Positions 36,911-49,897 of a stretch of 64,000 nucleotides of DNA are shown piece by piece. The position numbers and the translations under genes were made by a program. Origin of the DNA: Rostratula benghalensis (taxonomy: Eukaryota; Chordata; Aves; Charadriiformes; Rostratulidae). Under the pieces are notes generated by a model. It did no database searches. It was not told the DNA's origin and was given only the letters and a program-made list of their open reading frames with translations. Within the stretch, counting starts at the first letter, position 1. Each line of letters begins with the position of its first letter. The DNA is taken from assembly GCA_013399305.1 (NCBI GenBank), contig VXAI01000091.1, positions 1-64,000 of the forward strand. Direction: 5' to 3'.

Positions 36911-39900
36911 AAGTCCCCAATGTGATACAGACATGAAACAAAGTAAATATATTGTCAGATGTGTCAGGCCATGAATTTGCAGTAGACTTTTAGACATACA
37001 GGCAGAGGTTAAGCGTTCGCCTACAATCCCATGACTAAGCCTGGTCACTTGTGTTCAGGGAAGATTAAGTCAGATGGAAGCAGGTGAGTATTTGGGACAT
37101 TCTTTTGCCAGAGAATGTGCTAATAGGTGCCAAGAAGAAGTCACTGCATCTTTTGTCAGGGTTCATAGCAAGGATGGTGTGTTGGGAGTCTCTCCAGCCC
37201 CACCACTGCCAGAGTTGACCGTGCCAGCCCTGAGATACAAGGCTGCAGCGGGCCTGTGAGCCAGCTCCACCTCTGAGTCATCCCCTAGTCTGCATCGTGA
37301 CCATGAGTCATCTCTCCTTAGCTGTTCCTCCACTCAGAGTTTCAGCATGGCAGAAAATCCCAAATAAAAGTGTGTTGGGTAGAGGAAGCATGGTGCTCTC
37401 GTCAGAAACTGCTACGCACTCACTACCCTCCTGGGGATGCCCAGGTCGACCCATTGCTGCTGTTAAGATCTTTTACTTTTGGTAATGCACTAATTGCCCA
37501 GGGCACCTGACATAATCAAAACCATTCCTTTGATTTACTCAAATTGCACTTTACTCATTTCCCAATTGCTGCTTCACCCAGGAGAGCAGGGGTGGCTGGG
37601 GCTGTCAAAATGCTCATCGTGTTCTCTGACCAGTAGCAGTGACGCAGTGTCAGTAGACCTCAAACAAGATGTGTTCACAGCTAGAAAAATTGAGGGAACA
37701 CAGTGATACAGCAACAGCAACAGAACTTGGCCAGAAGTTGTAGGTCAGTTTCACTGAATATTGGTTGCAAATTAATGATAACAATTAGTCAGATATAACC
37801 AGATGATGTCTGGATTACAAGAACAGAAGACAAGTGGATAAGTTTGGGGCTTAGTAAACTTTTTCTTGGTAGACTTTCTACCCAGGAGTGGTTCGTCCAG
37901 CCTGGGGTAAATCAGAGAGAGACTGGGTCTAAACAGAGCCCTGGCCAACAGAGAGTCCCAGGGAACTCACAGCCCAGCATCAACTGCTAGCATCACACTT
38001 CTTCAGGGCACATAACACCATGCTCAGAGCAAAGATGATGCCTTGAAGAGACAGAGCCATCCACTGCTACCCATCAGAGCTGTTGTTAAAGGTGCTCCTT
38101 CATCTTTAACCTGAAAAGCTAAGTTTGGGAGTGACTTCTCTGGGCAGGGAGTACTAGCTCTACTGCTGCCTTCACACCATCCTGAACCCCCCCCCCCCCC
38201 CGAAGTCTCCAGTGACCTTGCCAGCCACACTCATGTAGCTTTCCTGTTTCTTACGGTCATTGAACCCTACACAAAAGTCCTTGTCTGATCCTGGCTCACC
38301 TCCTAAGTCAGCTGATCCTGCTACACACCCCCTGCCCTGGTCCAGGAGTGAACCCTTTTGTTCCTCACAGGGACTACAGGGAAGCTGATCCTGTATTCAC
38401 CCCCTCTATGACCTGCTGAAGGGTGAAAATTCAGCTCTTTTCTGATCTCTTCTGACTTCATTTGCTTTTAGAACAGGAAACTTGTTTTTCTTTCTTCCAC
38501 TGGCCACCTGAGATTGTAGGCTGGATGGTGGGTAGGTGCATAATGGAAGTATGCAGGGTACAGGCTTGCATCTCCCAGGGTGGAAAAATCCCAGCTGCAA
38601 CATCCTAGAGAGCCCAAAGTTCAAAACTTCTAAATGGAGGGTAAATGCTGAGATCCATTTTGAAGGCAGCAGAGGAAAATCCCAAGAGAGGTGGCAACAG
38701 ATGGTGGGACATCGACTCCACAGAGCCAAGCCACAGCTCAGAGACTGCAAGCTTAGGTGGAGTCTGAAGGATGATGCTGGACTTGCTGACACAGACCCAA
38801 ACAACACACCACACATTTCAGAAGACTTTAGAAATCTTGGAGGGGTTTGAAGGAGAGGAAACTCTTTGAGGAGGTTGTTCTTGGCACATGAATACAAGAA
38901 ACCCAATGCAAACGGCAAGGTTTTGCCATCAGGGGATGCTGAGAGACAAAGAGCTGTGTGGGTTGGCCTCCCTCCTGCCAGAAGGGCAGAAGATCCTCTC
39001 ACCTGGGCTGCAGGAGTTGCAGTTTCTGCTTAGGGTGGTAGCTAAACCATAACGGAAAGTGTTACTCTGATAACAAAAAGAAGGGAAAGGCATAGGGGTA
39101 CAAACCCAGTCTGTTCCAATTCCCTTGTAATTCATTAGGAGCCCAAGAAGTAGGCAGAGAAGAAATTCTGAAAATACCTGTGAAATACAATCTCAGTCAG
39201 AAACAGGGGAAAATTGCAATATTGTTTTATGAAAAGCTTGCCAGAGTTGCTATGGCTAACACATGGCTGCATGCTGGGTAGGAACAGTGCTGAAAATCAC
39301 TGGCTACAGGCCACTAATACATCTGAATAGAGAAAACACGGGTGAAACCAGAGCCTTGCTGAAGTCAGGGGAATTTCGCCATTTGACGTGCTACAATGCG
39401 AAGGTTGCCAAGCCTGAGTTCAGCCCAGTGTTATTAGCAGGGCTCCAGGGCATCCATCTCAGTTTTGGGAGAGTCACTGCGTTTTGCTCTTTATGACTTT
39501 GTCTACAGATATGCTAATAACCACTTGGGCTCAGGCTCTGGCTTGCTGGCTGTGAAACTGAAGTTGTATCACACGTAAGAGGACTGCCTGATATAACCCA
39601 GTTAACACCCCCAGAAACATTTATCGGTGTTTGAGGCTGCCAGGACATGCAAGGGTGAGGTTTCACCCTGCAGCACAGAAGGTAGGATTAGTACGTTCAG
39701 TGCTGAAATACACATTTTCCTATTTACTACCAGAGTGCCAGTCCTAATTCCCAGCAGAGGAAAAAAAGGATTTAGATCAGACAGCTCCATTGATGGAAAT
39801 GTATTTTAATTCCTCCAAACCAGCTTTTTTTTCCTCCAACCAACAGCAATGTTTGCTGGCATTTTAAAATTATCTGTAGGCCTGCCAGAGCAGCTTCCTG

Positions 39901-42900
39901 CATCTCTAGAAACCCACCCCGGACAACATTTTCTCGGTTTCCTCTACTTGAATGCCTTCCAAGCTTGTAATTGGTGAAAGGACAGGTTTTCTGCTCCTGC
40001 AGAGATCTGAAACACAAATTTTCTGGTCAAATGGCAGAGATGCTATTTTGGCAGAGACAACTTTCCAAATCATCTGCAAGTTGCTGTCTTGCTGAGGAGA
40101 AAGGAGTCATTTCAGGAATTTCCATCACTAAAACCAGATTCACTCTGGTCTGGTCATGTGTACCTGGCCACACTGGGCAAGGAGAGCTTTGCTCTGGTGT
40201 AACATCCTGAGCTGTGGCAGTCCACAATTAGGGAGGAGGAAGATGAGGAAGATGAGGATGAGAATGAGAAGAAGGATGTTTATGAGGAGGACAAGTCTCA
40301 CAGGATTACTGGAGAGCCGAGTTCCTTTCACAGGTGTGATACCCTCTGTCCTGTGTGCAGGGGGAGCCCGTGGCCAGCTCCTGAAGGCTAGTAGCCACAG
40401 CATAGGGGCACAGGGGACTCATGGAGCTGGTTCCCCTCTCACCACTTGGCCAGGCAGGGGAAATCCACTCCGCTCAGACTTGGTTCTGGCCGAAACAAGG
40501 CTGCTGTGAACCCATTAAAATTAAATCCTTATCAACCTCACCATCTTTTACCACACAATGTAAAAACGCCACACATATAGCAAAGAGCCTTTCCTCACGG
40601 CAGCAACATTGCAGGGTAAAAAAAATCAGTCCAAACAGACATGGTGTGTTTGGTTTAGAAGGGAATTGTGGCTGTGACAATATTATATGTAATCTCAATG
40701 ACAAACTTGGGAAAAGTAGGCAAGTAGACTGGAAAGCAATCTGGCTTGTGCCTGTGATGTTGGAGCTGGTATGAGAACTGTTCAAATAGGATAACGCAGG
40801 TTCTGGGAATGACACTGGAGGTCAGAGTGCCCAAACACAACTGTCTTCTGCCTGACCATAAGCAATGCATATGCCATTAATGGGTGGATTTGGGCTCACT
40901 GGTGTGTACTTCTAGCATCCCTGTCTCCTATGTGGGATTGTAAGCTTCCACCTTGAGTGTTGTGAATCACTGCCTGGAGGAGCTAATATCTCCACTGACT
41001 CTGCTGGGGGAAAAAGTACCTAGCTGAAAGGCATGGTGGTGGGATTATTCCAAAACGTGGAATTGTTAAGCTCGGTCTGTTCTCTTCTGAATGTGTGGAG
41101 GAGCTAATTTAATGAACTTCTGAAAACTCTGTCATTTTCTTTTACCTTTTAGACCTACAATGCTAAAGCCAGGTTCATTGGAAAGGCATTTGTAGCTTGT
41201 GGTACCATAAATCAGAACCAGACCAAAACATCTTCCTTTACTTTTCCAGGTGTAACCATTAGGCACTTCTTGATGTCTGCCCACCAGCTTTGCTCCCACA
41301 GACATCAAGCTTGCTTCCGCCATTTGTAGTGAATAATGGCATATTCTTGAGCACCTCAGTGGCCATCAATGCCTTTACTCACAGAGTATGGTACTACTCA
41401 TGAGGCACTAAATTAGTATCAGATATTTGTGTTTCCCAGACCACATTATTCATGCAGGGACAGCAGTGTTTGGGTTTGAGAGCAGACATCTCTAGAGAAG
41501 TTCTCTGACCAGTTCAGAAGGACCCCAGAGGTGACAGAAGAGAGGATATGAGGCTTCCAGTACTATGCTCAGATTTAAATGAGACTATAGTTATTTACAT
41601 TTAAAAGGATTTTGTTAATTTGACAAGTGAATCAAATAGAAGCACACAATCCCTCTGCTGTCAGCAAATGATTCTATGGTTCAATGGGTGAAATGCATTA
41701 GCCTTTTTCTGTGACTAAATATCATGGAAATACCTCCTTAAGATGCATTTCAGTGCATTTGAATATCTTGCATGTCACTAGAATATTTTGCAATAATCTA
41801 ATACCTCCATATCGTAGGAATATGCAGCAGGCTGTGTCTTATTTGTGTTATATCAGTATACACAGGCCTCAACTGAGCTTGTGACTGCTTTGCCAAGTTC
41901 AATGAAAACAAATCCTGGCCTTCAAGACCATTTCCAGAGACAAGCAATAAAAGGAAAGCAGCCCTAAATGGTAACTTGTTGAAGTTTGTCAGTCAATCAA
42001 TGACAACATCAAGAGTAAAAAATAGATATTGTTGAGCCCAAGCCATTAGAGCACTCTGCCTACCTAGGGAGAGTTCCTTGGTATTTGCGGTTCTGGGACA
42101 CACCGTGGTTTGGCATTTCTGCAGAAAAATGCAGAGCTTCTGGCCAAGTGTAAAAGGTTTCATACTCCAGCAGAGTAATGGGAGTAGAAGTGCAGGTCCC
42201 AGAGGGGTGCTTTTCCTAAAGACAGTCACTCAAGGCCCAAAATTTGGTGTTTGTTGCCTTTTGTGTAAAAATATTATGTAAAATATGTATTTTAAAACAA
42301 TAGCTGCAAACACTCTATGTTGCCTGGAGTGAGGTTTTCTATTGTCTTAAGTGACTTCTCATCTGAAGCATGGACTGAAGCCAGGCTGAAGTGTGTGTGG
42401 CACACAGTGACAGGAATGAGGGCTGGCAAGTGCCATTGTTCTCTTCTTTGCCTCCCAGTGAACAGCATTTAATTCTGTTTTCGGTTGTCAGAAGAGATTA
42501 GATATCTAAATTCTGGTATCAGTAAGTGGTCTGTCTGATAAGTTAGGTGCAGAACACGCGTTTCATGGAACTGTGAGATGCATGACTAAGCCATTTGTAT
42601 ATTACCACAGTGATACAGCACATGTTTACGGAAAGTCAGCTTTTCAGAAAAGCACTCAAACAATACCAAAATAATTAAATTAACAAGAGTCCTGGGGATA
42701 AATGATTAATTTTCCCAGCAGGCTGCTGGGGGAATGAAGGATGGGTTATCAGCTCCACATAAGAGAGGTCTTTCTAGCAGAGCAACAGCACCCAGAGCTG
42801 TCCCGAAGAGGGCCCTCCCCAGGGGAACAACACCCAAACATATATGTTTCTCAAAAACTAAAATGTGAATGATGGGATAAAATCAAACAGAAAAACAGTA

Positions 42901-44229
42901 CTGCAAAAAGAGAAGAAAAGGAATGAACTACTATTTTAAATACTTACCAGTGGAGAACACTCCTGTTAGGTTTTGGCAGAACAAAAGGACATTGCAAAGA
43001 AAGTCAGAAAAGTGCTGCTTTTCAAAGCACTTTACAGTCAGCTCTGAAATCATATGTGTACATAGCCTCCAGAAGCTTGAGCAGAGGGATATGAAAATGT
43101 CTGCTGCATTTTTTCTCCCAGAGTCAAGGGGAATATATTTTTCCTTATAAAAATAAGGGATGATGGAAAATTTGTCTCAGGAGTACTGTGGCCCCAGATG
43201 TGCTCTCGCAGAGCGTTCTCATGCACAGCAGGGCAGGCTGGTGTCCCTGCAGGGATGGTGGCAGCCACCAGCTCCAGCATGGGGAGAGCCTGTGTCTGCA
43301 TCGCAATTAACTGCAATCGTTGCTTGTCAGGGGTTTAAAGTGCACGTGTGTCACTCCTCCTCTCCAAAAATGCCATGGGACGGGGCAGAAGGAAGACATG
43401 CTGCTTTCCTGCTGCCTTGCAGCCCCTTTTCACCCAACATCACCAAGGTCCATGACAGAGACAATGGAGTCGCTCCTGCAAGCCATCAAGCACCTTGAGG
43501 CACCTTGTGCTGGGCCAGTGCAGGGGTACCAGACTCTGTGTGTGTCCCCGTACCCCCCTACCCCAACCTGCATGTAGGCCATTTCCCACCTTGGGTTAGC
43601 ACCAGTTCTCCCACCCCGGTCCACAGCTCCTTGCAGTCCATAACCAGGCCTGGGACTGACAGTGGCAGTAACAGTCCATCTGGTGCAAATATTGAGCAAG
43701 ACAAAATAAATACAGAGAATAGTCCCCTCTGACAGGAGGGGTACGTAGGAGGGACAGAGAAGCTGGCACAAGCCCTTTCCTTGTCCAAAGGGCGAGGCAG
43801 AGCTTGGTCCCTGCTCTCTGCCTGGCCTAGAAATAGATGGAGGAGACAGCATCTAGGAACACTGGCATCCACGGGCTATTTGTGAGGCTTTGGGTGGGGA
43901 AAAGCACAAAGAGGAACCATCAAGGGGGTGTGTGCTGAGGCAGACAGTGATGAGGAGCACGGCTGAGGTTCACACTCAGCACCCGCTTCCTGGGGAAGAA
44001 GCCATCCGCTCCCACTTTTCTGTCCCTGACTTCACATCCAGCAACCTCCTTCCCTGAGTGTTTCCACAAGGAGGATTTAAATAAGGAAACAAATGGAAAA
44101 TATTTTTGTGTGTTTATGTGAAATTCATAGTCCATGCAATGACAATCCTGTGCCTTATTTTAGCCCTCCCTTACATTTGCCTGCACATGGCAAAGGGTCC
44201 AGCTCTTCTGGTGCAAGCTGGAACACAGG
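36911..44229. other. intergenic DNA, no supported gene
   Basis: Includes a C15 run (38187-38201), a GAGGAAGATGAGGAT-type purine stretch (40230-40290), a 198-codon minus-strand frame (38406-39002) without domain resemblance, and a doubly open segment at 41132-41340. Confidence 0.7.
38187..38201 (+). repeat. poly(C) run, 15 bases
   Basis: Fifteen consecutive C bases in intergenic DNA. Confidence 0.85.
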
Positions 44230-44455
44230 AGGCTCCACTTAAATATGAGGAAAAATTTCTTCACAATGAGGGTGACAGAACACTGGAAGGGGCTGCCCAG
44301 AGAGGTTGTGGAGTCTCCTTCTCTGGAGACATTCAAATCCTGTCTGGACGCGTTCCTGTGTGACCTGATCTAGGTGTTCCTGCTGTGGCAGGGAGATTGG
44401 ACTGGATGATCTTTCAAGGTCCCTTCCAGTCCCTGAGATTCTGTGATTCTGCGTG
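44230..44455 (+). mobile_element. CR1 LINE 3' end
   Basis: Sense fragment from acttaaatatgaggaaaaat through ggctgcccagagaggttgtg and gatgatctttcaaggtccct to gagattctgtgattctgc. Severely 5'-truncated with a recognisable tail. It lies just beyond the candidate end of SRD5A2. Confidence 0.92.
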
Positions 44456-45857
44456 CTGTAGAAGGACTACTAGCCTCAGCTGGTCACTCTGTGCTAGGGT
44501 GATGAAGACAACTAATAATTTGAGCAAAGATGGAAGGGTTTGCCCAGAAGGATGAAGCCAGTGTGAGCAGGAGTTGGTATGCAACATCACAGAGACTTGT
44601 TCCTCCTAATAGTAAGTTATAGGCTAGCACAGGTCTGTGTTTTACATACATTTTATTGTGTTTTGGAGAAAATTGTGTACAGTCAATCAGGTTACTTCAG
44701 CAGCAGGCAGTATGTTCCATATGTGCCATCTGGTCTTTTTCTTTCTAGCTACTCAGCATAATTCTTAGCAGTATTTTATACTCTAAAGTGTAACTAAAAC
44801 TATCAGCATCTATGAGGATGTCTCTTCCTATTTGGGTTAATGACATTTTTGGGAAAATTCCTACCTATATTCTGAAATTAAGAGGAGACATCCTGTTTTT
44901 TGTGAAAACTCAATATCTGTCATTCCCTAATGAAAATGTTCTGAAAATGTTCTGCATAGACAAAATGTACTGCCAGTGTTGGAGAACATTTTCTTCAACA
45001 CAGAGCTTTTTATCTGTTGTAATATTTGTCATACATCACCATCTCAAGTATTTTTATGAATAACAATTGAGTGTTTTTGAGTGGACAAGGTTTTCTTCTG
45101 AAAAGAGCTCTGGATTTGCAAAAGAAAAAAAAGGTGCAATTGCTTTAACAAAGTACATTTTAAAAAACCCCTGATGGCTGATGATTAATCATCTGACAGT
45201 GAGGAGAGTATTGCTTAAAGAAGGAGCATAGACATTGTGCTTGTGAGTGCCAGCTTAACATACTTCCATCTCTGCTTACTTCGCATTGCCTCTGTGCTAC
45301 GGTACACTGCTCCCAGCCTTGTGTTGGCACAAATATCCTCTTGTTGCATTGTGATTCTGGGAGCTAAGCTGGCTTTTGGTCAAAAAATAATGGGCTGAGT
45401 TATTCTTCTGGCAAAGGAGACCACTACTCTGGTTTAAAGTGTGGCAGCACCTAGGGCAGTGCTGGCAGAGCAAAGGCATGTGTGCAAGGAGGCAGGAAGA
45501 AGCAGCCACAGAAATCCTATAAATTGGAGTGGCTGCTGAAGACTTTCTCTGAAGTCATGGGCTAACTTTCTACGTTTCTGCCAATGCTTTTTCTCTGATG
45601 TCAGTGCAGTTATACATCCATTTTCCATAGGCAGAGCTCCACTGACAAGCAAACATGTTGTCTGGGGAGTCCCTTTGCCCACAACTATCTGCAATTTCCT
45701 CTGTAATTAAAAACAAGAACTTCAGTCCAAATTACATTTCTGTCTGTTACAACCCCAGGTAATCATGGGTACAATTAATTATAGTCAGACTTAACATTAA
45801 AACTAGGAATTGAAAAAAGCCCTATAAAAACAGAAAACAGAGTCCATATTTCAGTCG
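44456..45857 (-). other. SRD5A2: SRD5A2 3'UTR and downstream flank (extent uncertain)
   Basis: Directly follows the SRD5A2 stop on the minus strand. The transcribed part probably ends near the AATAAA at 44657-44652. No repeat or other gene is recognised. Confidence 0.5.
44652..44657 (-). terminator. candidate SRD5A2 polyadenylation signal AATAAA
   Basis: This is the first AATAAA on the minus strand after the SRD5A2 stop, in context CACAATAAAATGTATG. It would give a 3'UTR of about 1.2 kb. No transcript evidence is available, and a nearer variant signal could be used instead. Confidence 0.3.
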
Positions 45858-45924
45858 TTAAAAAATAAAAGGAATCAAAGCTTTCCTTGATTTTGGATAG
45901 TCCGTAAATGTCTTGAGATAGTAC
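45858..45924 (-). CDS. SRD5A2: SRD5A2 exon 5, coding part with stop
   Basis: The acceptor is CTTTCAG|G; 67 coding bases end with the TAA at 45860-45858. It encodes YYLKTFTDYPKSRKAL then IPFIF, against human FYLKMFEDYPKSRKALIPFIF in its last part. The hydrophobic IPFIF end is a family signature. The 3'UTR continues to lower coordinates. Confidence 0.95.
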
Positions 45925-48900
45925 CTGAAAGAAAACAAGCAAGAGAGTGAACCTGCGTACACACAACGACACTGCACAGTTTCAATACAGCTCAGCTGAG
46001 GAACCTTAAGACTGCCTCGCTTGGTAACCTCTGTGTTACACTACAAAAGAACATTCTGTAACTATTTACACCATGTTAATTAATTAAGGGACAGCTGATA
46101 ATACTGTCAAGGTCCTGACAAACCTAACGTAGAAACTGTAGGAATTCAGAAGAGGGGGCTATGTCTACTTCAAAGGATTGCAGAGGTTGCAAAGGAACCC
46201 TTAGGAAAGGTTCACATCCAAAAGGCTCAGTAAAAAGAGGCCTTTTTCACATCAGAAGCAGCATCAAAGCAGAAGCAGTGATGTAGCTCCCAACAGATTA
46301 AAGGACTGTCAAGCCCACTTGACTCAACAGGGGCTCCAGCTGACTGCCTTACTTTTGCTCAGTCACAAATAAGATAGCATGCTTCTTGTACATAGTATTA
46401 AATTTCAATTTTATCTCAAATCCTAGCCCTGCTCCTATGCCCCTCTCTGGCATTTTGCAAACTGCACTTGTAGAGCAAGCAGCAGCATACAGCAAGAAAC
46501 AGTTTGATACCTATGATGGTGATAAGCACGTGGCCCAATGCAGCAAAGAGTAAAAAAGGCAAAGGCGAAGGCTGGCAGGGACCAGGTTGCTATGGCAAAA
46601 CCGAACCATTCCACAATTTCTCCAAAGTAGTTTGCTCCAGAAACGTAGGTAAACAGTCCCCCTACATTGACAGACAAAGTATGTAAATTTTGTAGTCACC
46701 TTGTGCACACAGAAAGTTCTTTCTCTTAAAGTCAGCAGCAGAATATGCTACCTTTCTTATTCAGAGCCCGTAACAGCAACTTAAACCCACTGCCCCGAAG
46801 CCAGTGGAGGTACACCAAAGTAGGATCTTGTACAAGTACAAGAATCAAAGGTGATTCTAATCCAGGGTCTTCCGGCATTTTCACAATAATTTCTTTTCAT
46901 TTGGGCTTAAGAAAGACCATTATTAAATTTAAATTATTAACATTAGTCAATTCTCTTGTATCCCTGAAAAATATTTTGCAACTCCACTACCTTTGGGGAA
47001 TGCAAAATCTGGATCTCAGTTTTGCACCTTAGCTAATCATAACATCTACAAGGGGCAGATAAGTATTGTCAGGGAGAAACTCCAGGGGAGAGATTTTAAC
47101 ATCCGTAATAGGCCAGCAGAAGGAGTCAACACTAAACCCAGGAAACTCCTGGATCCCCATCCATATTGTTCTACGGAGCTAGACATTTCCTGGTTCACTG
47201 CTCTGGCCCATGGCCACTCTTCATCACCAAGCCCCACCTTGAAGGGGATGGAAAGGAAATTCTGCACCTTGCATCCTTGGTGTTATTTTTCCTCTAAACT
47301 TTACATTTTGAATCTACCTTTTGCAGTGTAAGAAGTCCACTACTACTTCTTCCTGGGCGTGGAGAAGAATATTTCCTTCTTTGGAGCTGCTTTTTACAGA
47401 CTGTTTCTGCCACTTCAATCTTCTCTAAATTACCTAGCCCATTCCCTAAGAACCTCTCCTCACAGCTCATGTTTTCCAGATTCTCTTGTTGCTTCTTATG
47501 GACTCTGTGTGCAGCCAACTCACGTCAGTCTCTGCAGCTCAGAGGTGAGCCTGAACCAAGTGCCTGTGTGGTACTGGCATCTTTGCTATTACTGTTGCTT
47601 TGCTGTGAATTCACCCAGAAAACATTATCTATCCTGGTGTCCTACTTTCTCCAAGGAGGCGGGGGATAAGAATATACCTTGAGGAATCTTATAAGTGACT
47701 TCTCCGGGTTTCCTCAGCTGGCGCAGCAGGAGGTCACTGTGAATGTTGATTCCCATTCCCAGCAGAAATAAGAGGAGGCCTAAGAAATGAACAAGAAATG
47801 GATTAGAAAGCCAGCTCTGCCTAGTTATCCCTGCTTTGGCACATATGTGAGGTTTATCTTTGGAGCAGACAGATAAGAAACCTGACGTAAGGTAGGTGGA
47901 TTCTTTTTCAAGTCAAATGATGTACTGCTACCGAGAAGGCTACTGAACAAGAGGAGCATAGCTGACAAATAACCCTATATCTCTGCATCAGTTGTGGGAT
48001 CACAGTCATCTGGGATGACCTACATTGGATAGCTTCAGTGTGGAGAGCAACTCTGAACACAACAATGACCACCTTCAGCACGCTGTTTTGTTGGTAAGAC
48101 CAGAGAACTTCCAGCTGGTGTGAGAAAAAGCTAAACTTCTCAGTTGGCTAGAGTCCCCATTTATTGAACATCAAGGGGGAGAACAAAGTACCCAGCTGAC
48201 CCTGCTGGCTGATGGCAGCCAGCCACAGCTGTGGGCATTATTGCGGAGTAACCACTGAGCTGTAGGCAGGTACCATTATTCACATTTTACAGCTGGGGGA
48301 AGAGAAGCACAGAGAAAACAAACTTATCCAGCACATCACCAGGGATGGGAAGAGAATCTACATCTCAGTGATGCTCAGCCCACTGCCAGCAAGACTGCTT
48401 GAACAGAGCTATGGGCATGCACACAAGGTAATTACTCACTGAAGGATGTTAACAGTTTCTGGCTGGAATAATTCATTGACCATACTCCATTTAGCTGAAA
48501 AACTAGAGGCATTTGATTGAGAGACTCTGCAGGTGACATGGCCTACATTTCATGCCACATTAGACACTGAGAAAACCACCCCTGACAATGATTGGGAAGC
48601 AAGAGAAGAAATAGAGGTGATCTATGCTACGAAGTATAGAAAAAAGACTACTGATAAAACTTCAACACTTTCAGTGGCAATAGAAAGTTGGCAAGAGTCT
48701 GTAGAGGAAAAATATACTGTTTGGCTTTTATTTAATATTTCAAGTACTGCTAAGGCTGATTTCTTTGATTTTCATTAAATATATGTCTTATTTATCATGC
48801 AAATTATGTGATGTGGTGTTTTCTTAGTTGTGTATGGAGCTCTTACTAAAAAAAGTTAAGGATTTTTAATACATGATGCTGTCAGAAAAGCATGATTTTG

Positions 48901-49897
48901 CAATCACAGTCTAAAATGGGGTACAGAAAGTACCTTGGTTATTTTATACTTGTCACATCCAAAACATTTCCTCAGACTTCCATGTTAACCTTCCTTTCTA
49001 TGTGCGCATTTAAAAAGCACCCTCTGGGCAGCACCAAATGCATAATGCCACCTGCTGCTTTTGTTCATTTATTCTCTCAGGGATTTTACAGGGTGAAACT
49101 CAGCCGAGGTATTAAGCTACAGAATATAAAGGAACCATATTAACATACAACCAGACTCTGCATGATCTCTAATCTTCCCATGCACCTTACACAAGAAAAA
49201 AAAAAAAAAAAAAGAGCCTTTTGTGTCTAAAACTTTGTTTATGCTGGGGTTCTGCCCTTCTTTTCTCTCTGGGTCGCAATAGCTACATCAAGTGCAAAGC
49301 TCCCTGGTAGGGAAGAGAAAGCCACAGTTTGTGCCTGCAGAGGGCTATGGCTGGGTGGACACTTCTGGCTGAGTAAGGGCACATCCTTGTTCAGCTAAGG
49401 GCTGACCTTGCATCTCCGCAGCCTGGAGCAGTGGGAAGCTTAATGTGGTGTCAATAAAGCAAGGCTGGTGATTTGAAACTAGCACATTACATTGTACACC
49501 CTCAAAGGTGGCTGCCTAGCAGAAAAAAAAAAAACAAAACCAACCCAAAAAACCCCCACCAAAACAAAAGTCACTGCATATTTATTTGTTTTATCTGGAC
49601 CAGCAGGCAGGTTTCATGCAGATTTCCATCACAACTGATTTGACTCACATGTTCAGTGAAGATTAGGACATAATTCAAAATGCTTCCAAATTGCTTGGAG
49701 ATTAGATCTTGGGAATCCTGCAGCTCTAATTACCTGATGTAAATCTGATGTCGGTGCACCAATCGTTTGGATATTCAGCGCAGTAAATCAGGTAGTATCC
49801 CTGGAGGAAGCCATTATAGATACAGAATAACGTGCCAAAGAAAAGCAATTGCAGTGGGAAAGGTCTGCCTCTAGTGAAGAAGGGGTAAATAAATGTC
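45858..49897 (-). CDS. SRD5A2: SRD5A2 (steroid 5-alpha-reductase 2), exons 2-5; exon 1 outside window
   Basis: This membrane enzyme of the endoplasmic reticulum reduces the 4,5 double bond of testosterone and other 3-oxo-4-ene steroids using NADPH, making dihydrotestosterone. Exons 2-5 join in phase with lengths 164, 102, 151 and 67 coding bases; the first three equal the human SRD5A2 exon lengths as I recall them. Conserved segments include YYLIYCAEYP, LGMGINIHSD, QLRKPGE, IPQGGLFTYVSGAN, GEIVEW (catalytic-site Asn193 and Glu197 in human numbering), ATWSLPA, HHHR and KSRKALIPFIF. The sequence follows SRD5A2 rather than SRD5A1 at GGLFTYVSGAN and at the C-terminus. Exon 1, carrying Glu57 and Tyr91, lies beyond the right edge. 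It is tandem with AHCTF1 on the same strand. Confidence 0.96.
46511..46661 (-). CDS. SRD5A2: SRD5A2 exon 4
   Basis: 151 bases, acceptor AATGTAG|GG and donor CATAG|GTATCA. It encodes GGLFTYVSGANYFGEIVEWF, FAIATWSLPAFAFAFFTLC and RAYHHH. It carries the Asn and Glu of SGAN...GE, known active-site residues, and the His run near the C-terminus. Confidence 0.96.
46662..47677 (-). other. SRD5A2 intron 3, nothing recognised
   Basis: About 1 kb between exons 4 and 3, noncoding, without a recognised repeat. Confidence 0.8.
47678..47779 (-). CDS. SRD5A2: SRD5A2 exon 3
   Basis: 102 bases, acceptor TTCTTAG|G and donor CTCAAG|GTATAT. It encodes LLLFLLGMGINIHSDLLLRQ and LRKPGEVTYKIPQ, including the INIHSD and RKPGE segments that line the cofactor site in the family. 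It was identified by phase and homology, being too short for a long open frame. Confidence 0.95.
47780..49733 (-). other. SRD5A2 intron 2, nothing recognised apart from short A-rich runs
   Basis: Holds an A18 run at about 49196-49213 and an A-rich stretch near 49520-49570. No exon or CR1 is seen. Confidence 0.8.
49734..49897 (-). CDS. SRD5A2: SRD5A2 exon 2
   Basis: 164 bases, acceptor CCTTAG|G and donor ATCAG|GTAATT. It encodes TFIYPFFTRGRPFPLQLLFF then FCIYNGFLQGYYLIYCAEYP and DIRFTS. Compare human TFVYSLLNRGRPYP and GVLQGYYLIYCAEYP. It begins by completing an Arg codon from exon 1. Confidence 0.95.

Noticed and set aside
40230..40290. Acidic-repeat coding stretch from gaggaagatgaggat repeats
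   Set aside because: Simple purine repeat with no supporting exon structure on either side.
45858..49897. Assignment to SRD5A1 instead of SRD5A2
   Set aside because: Residues at GGLFTYVSGAN, YYLIYCAEYP, HHHR and the KSRKALIPFIF end follow SRD5A2; SRD5A1 differs at each of these as I recall the human proteins.
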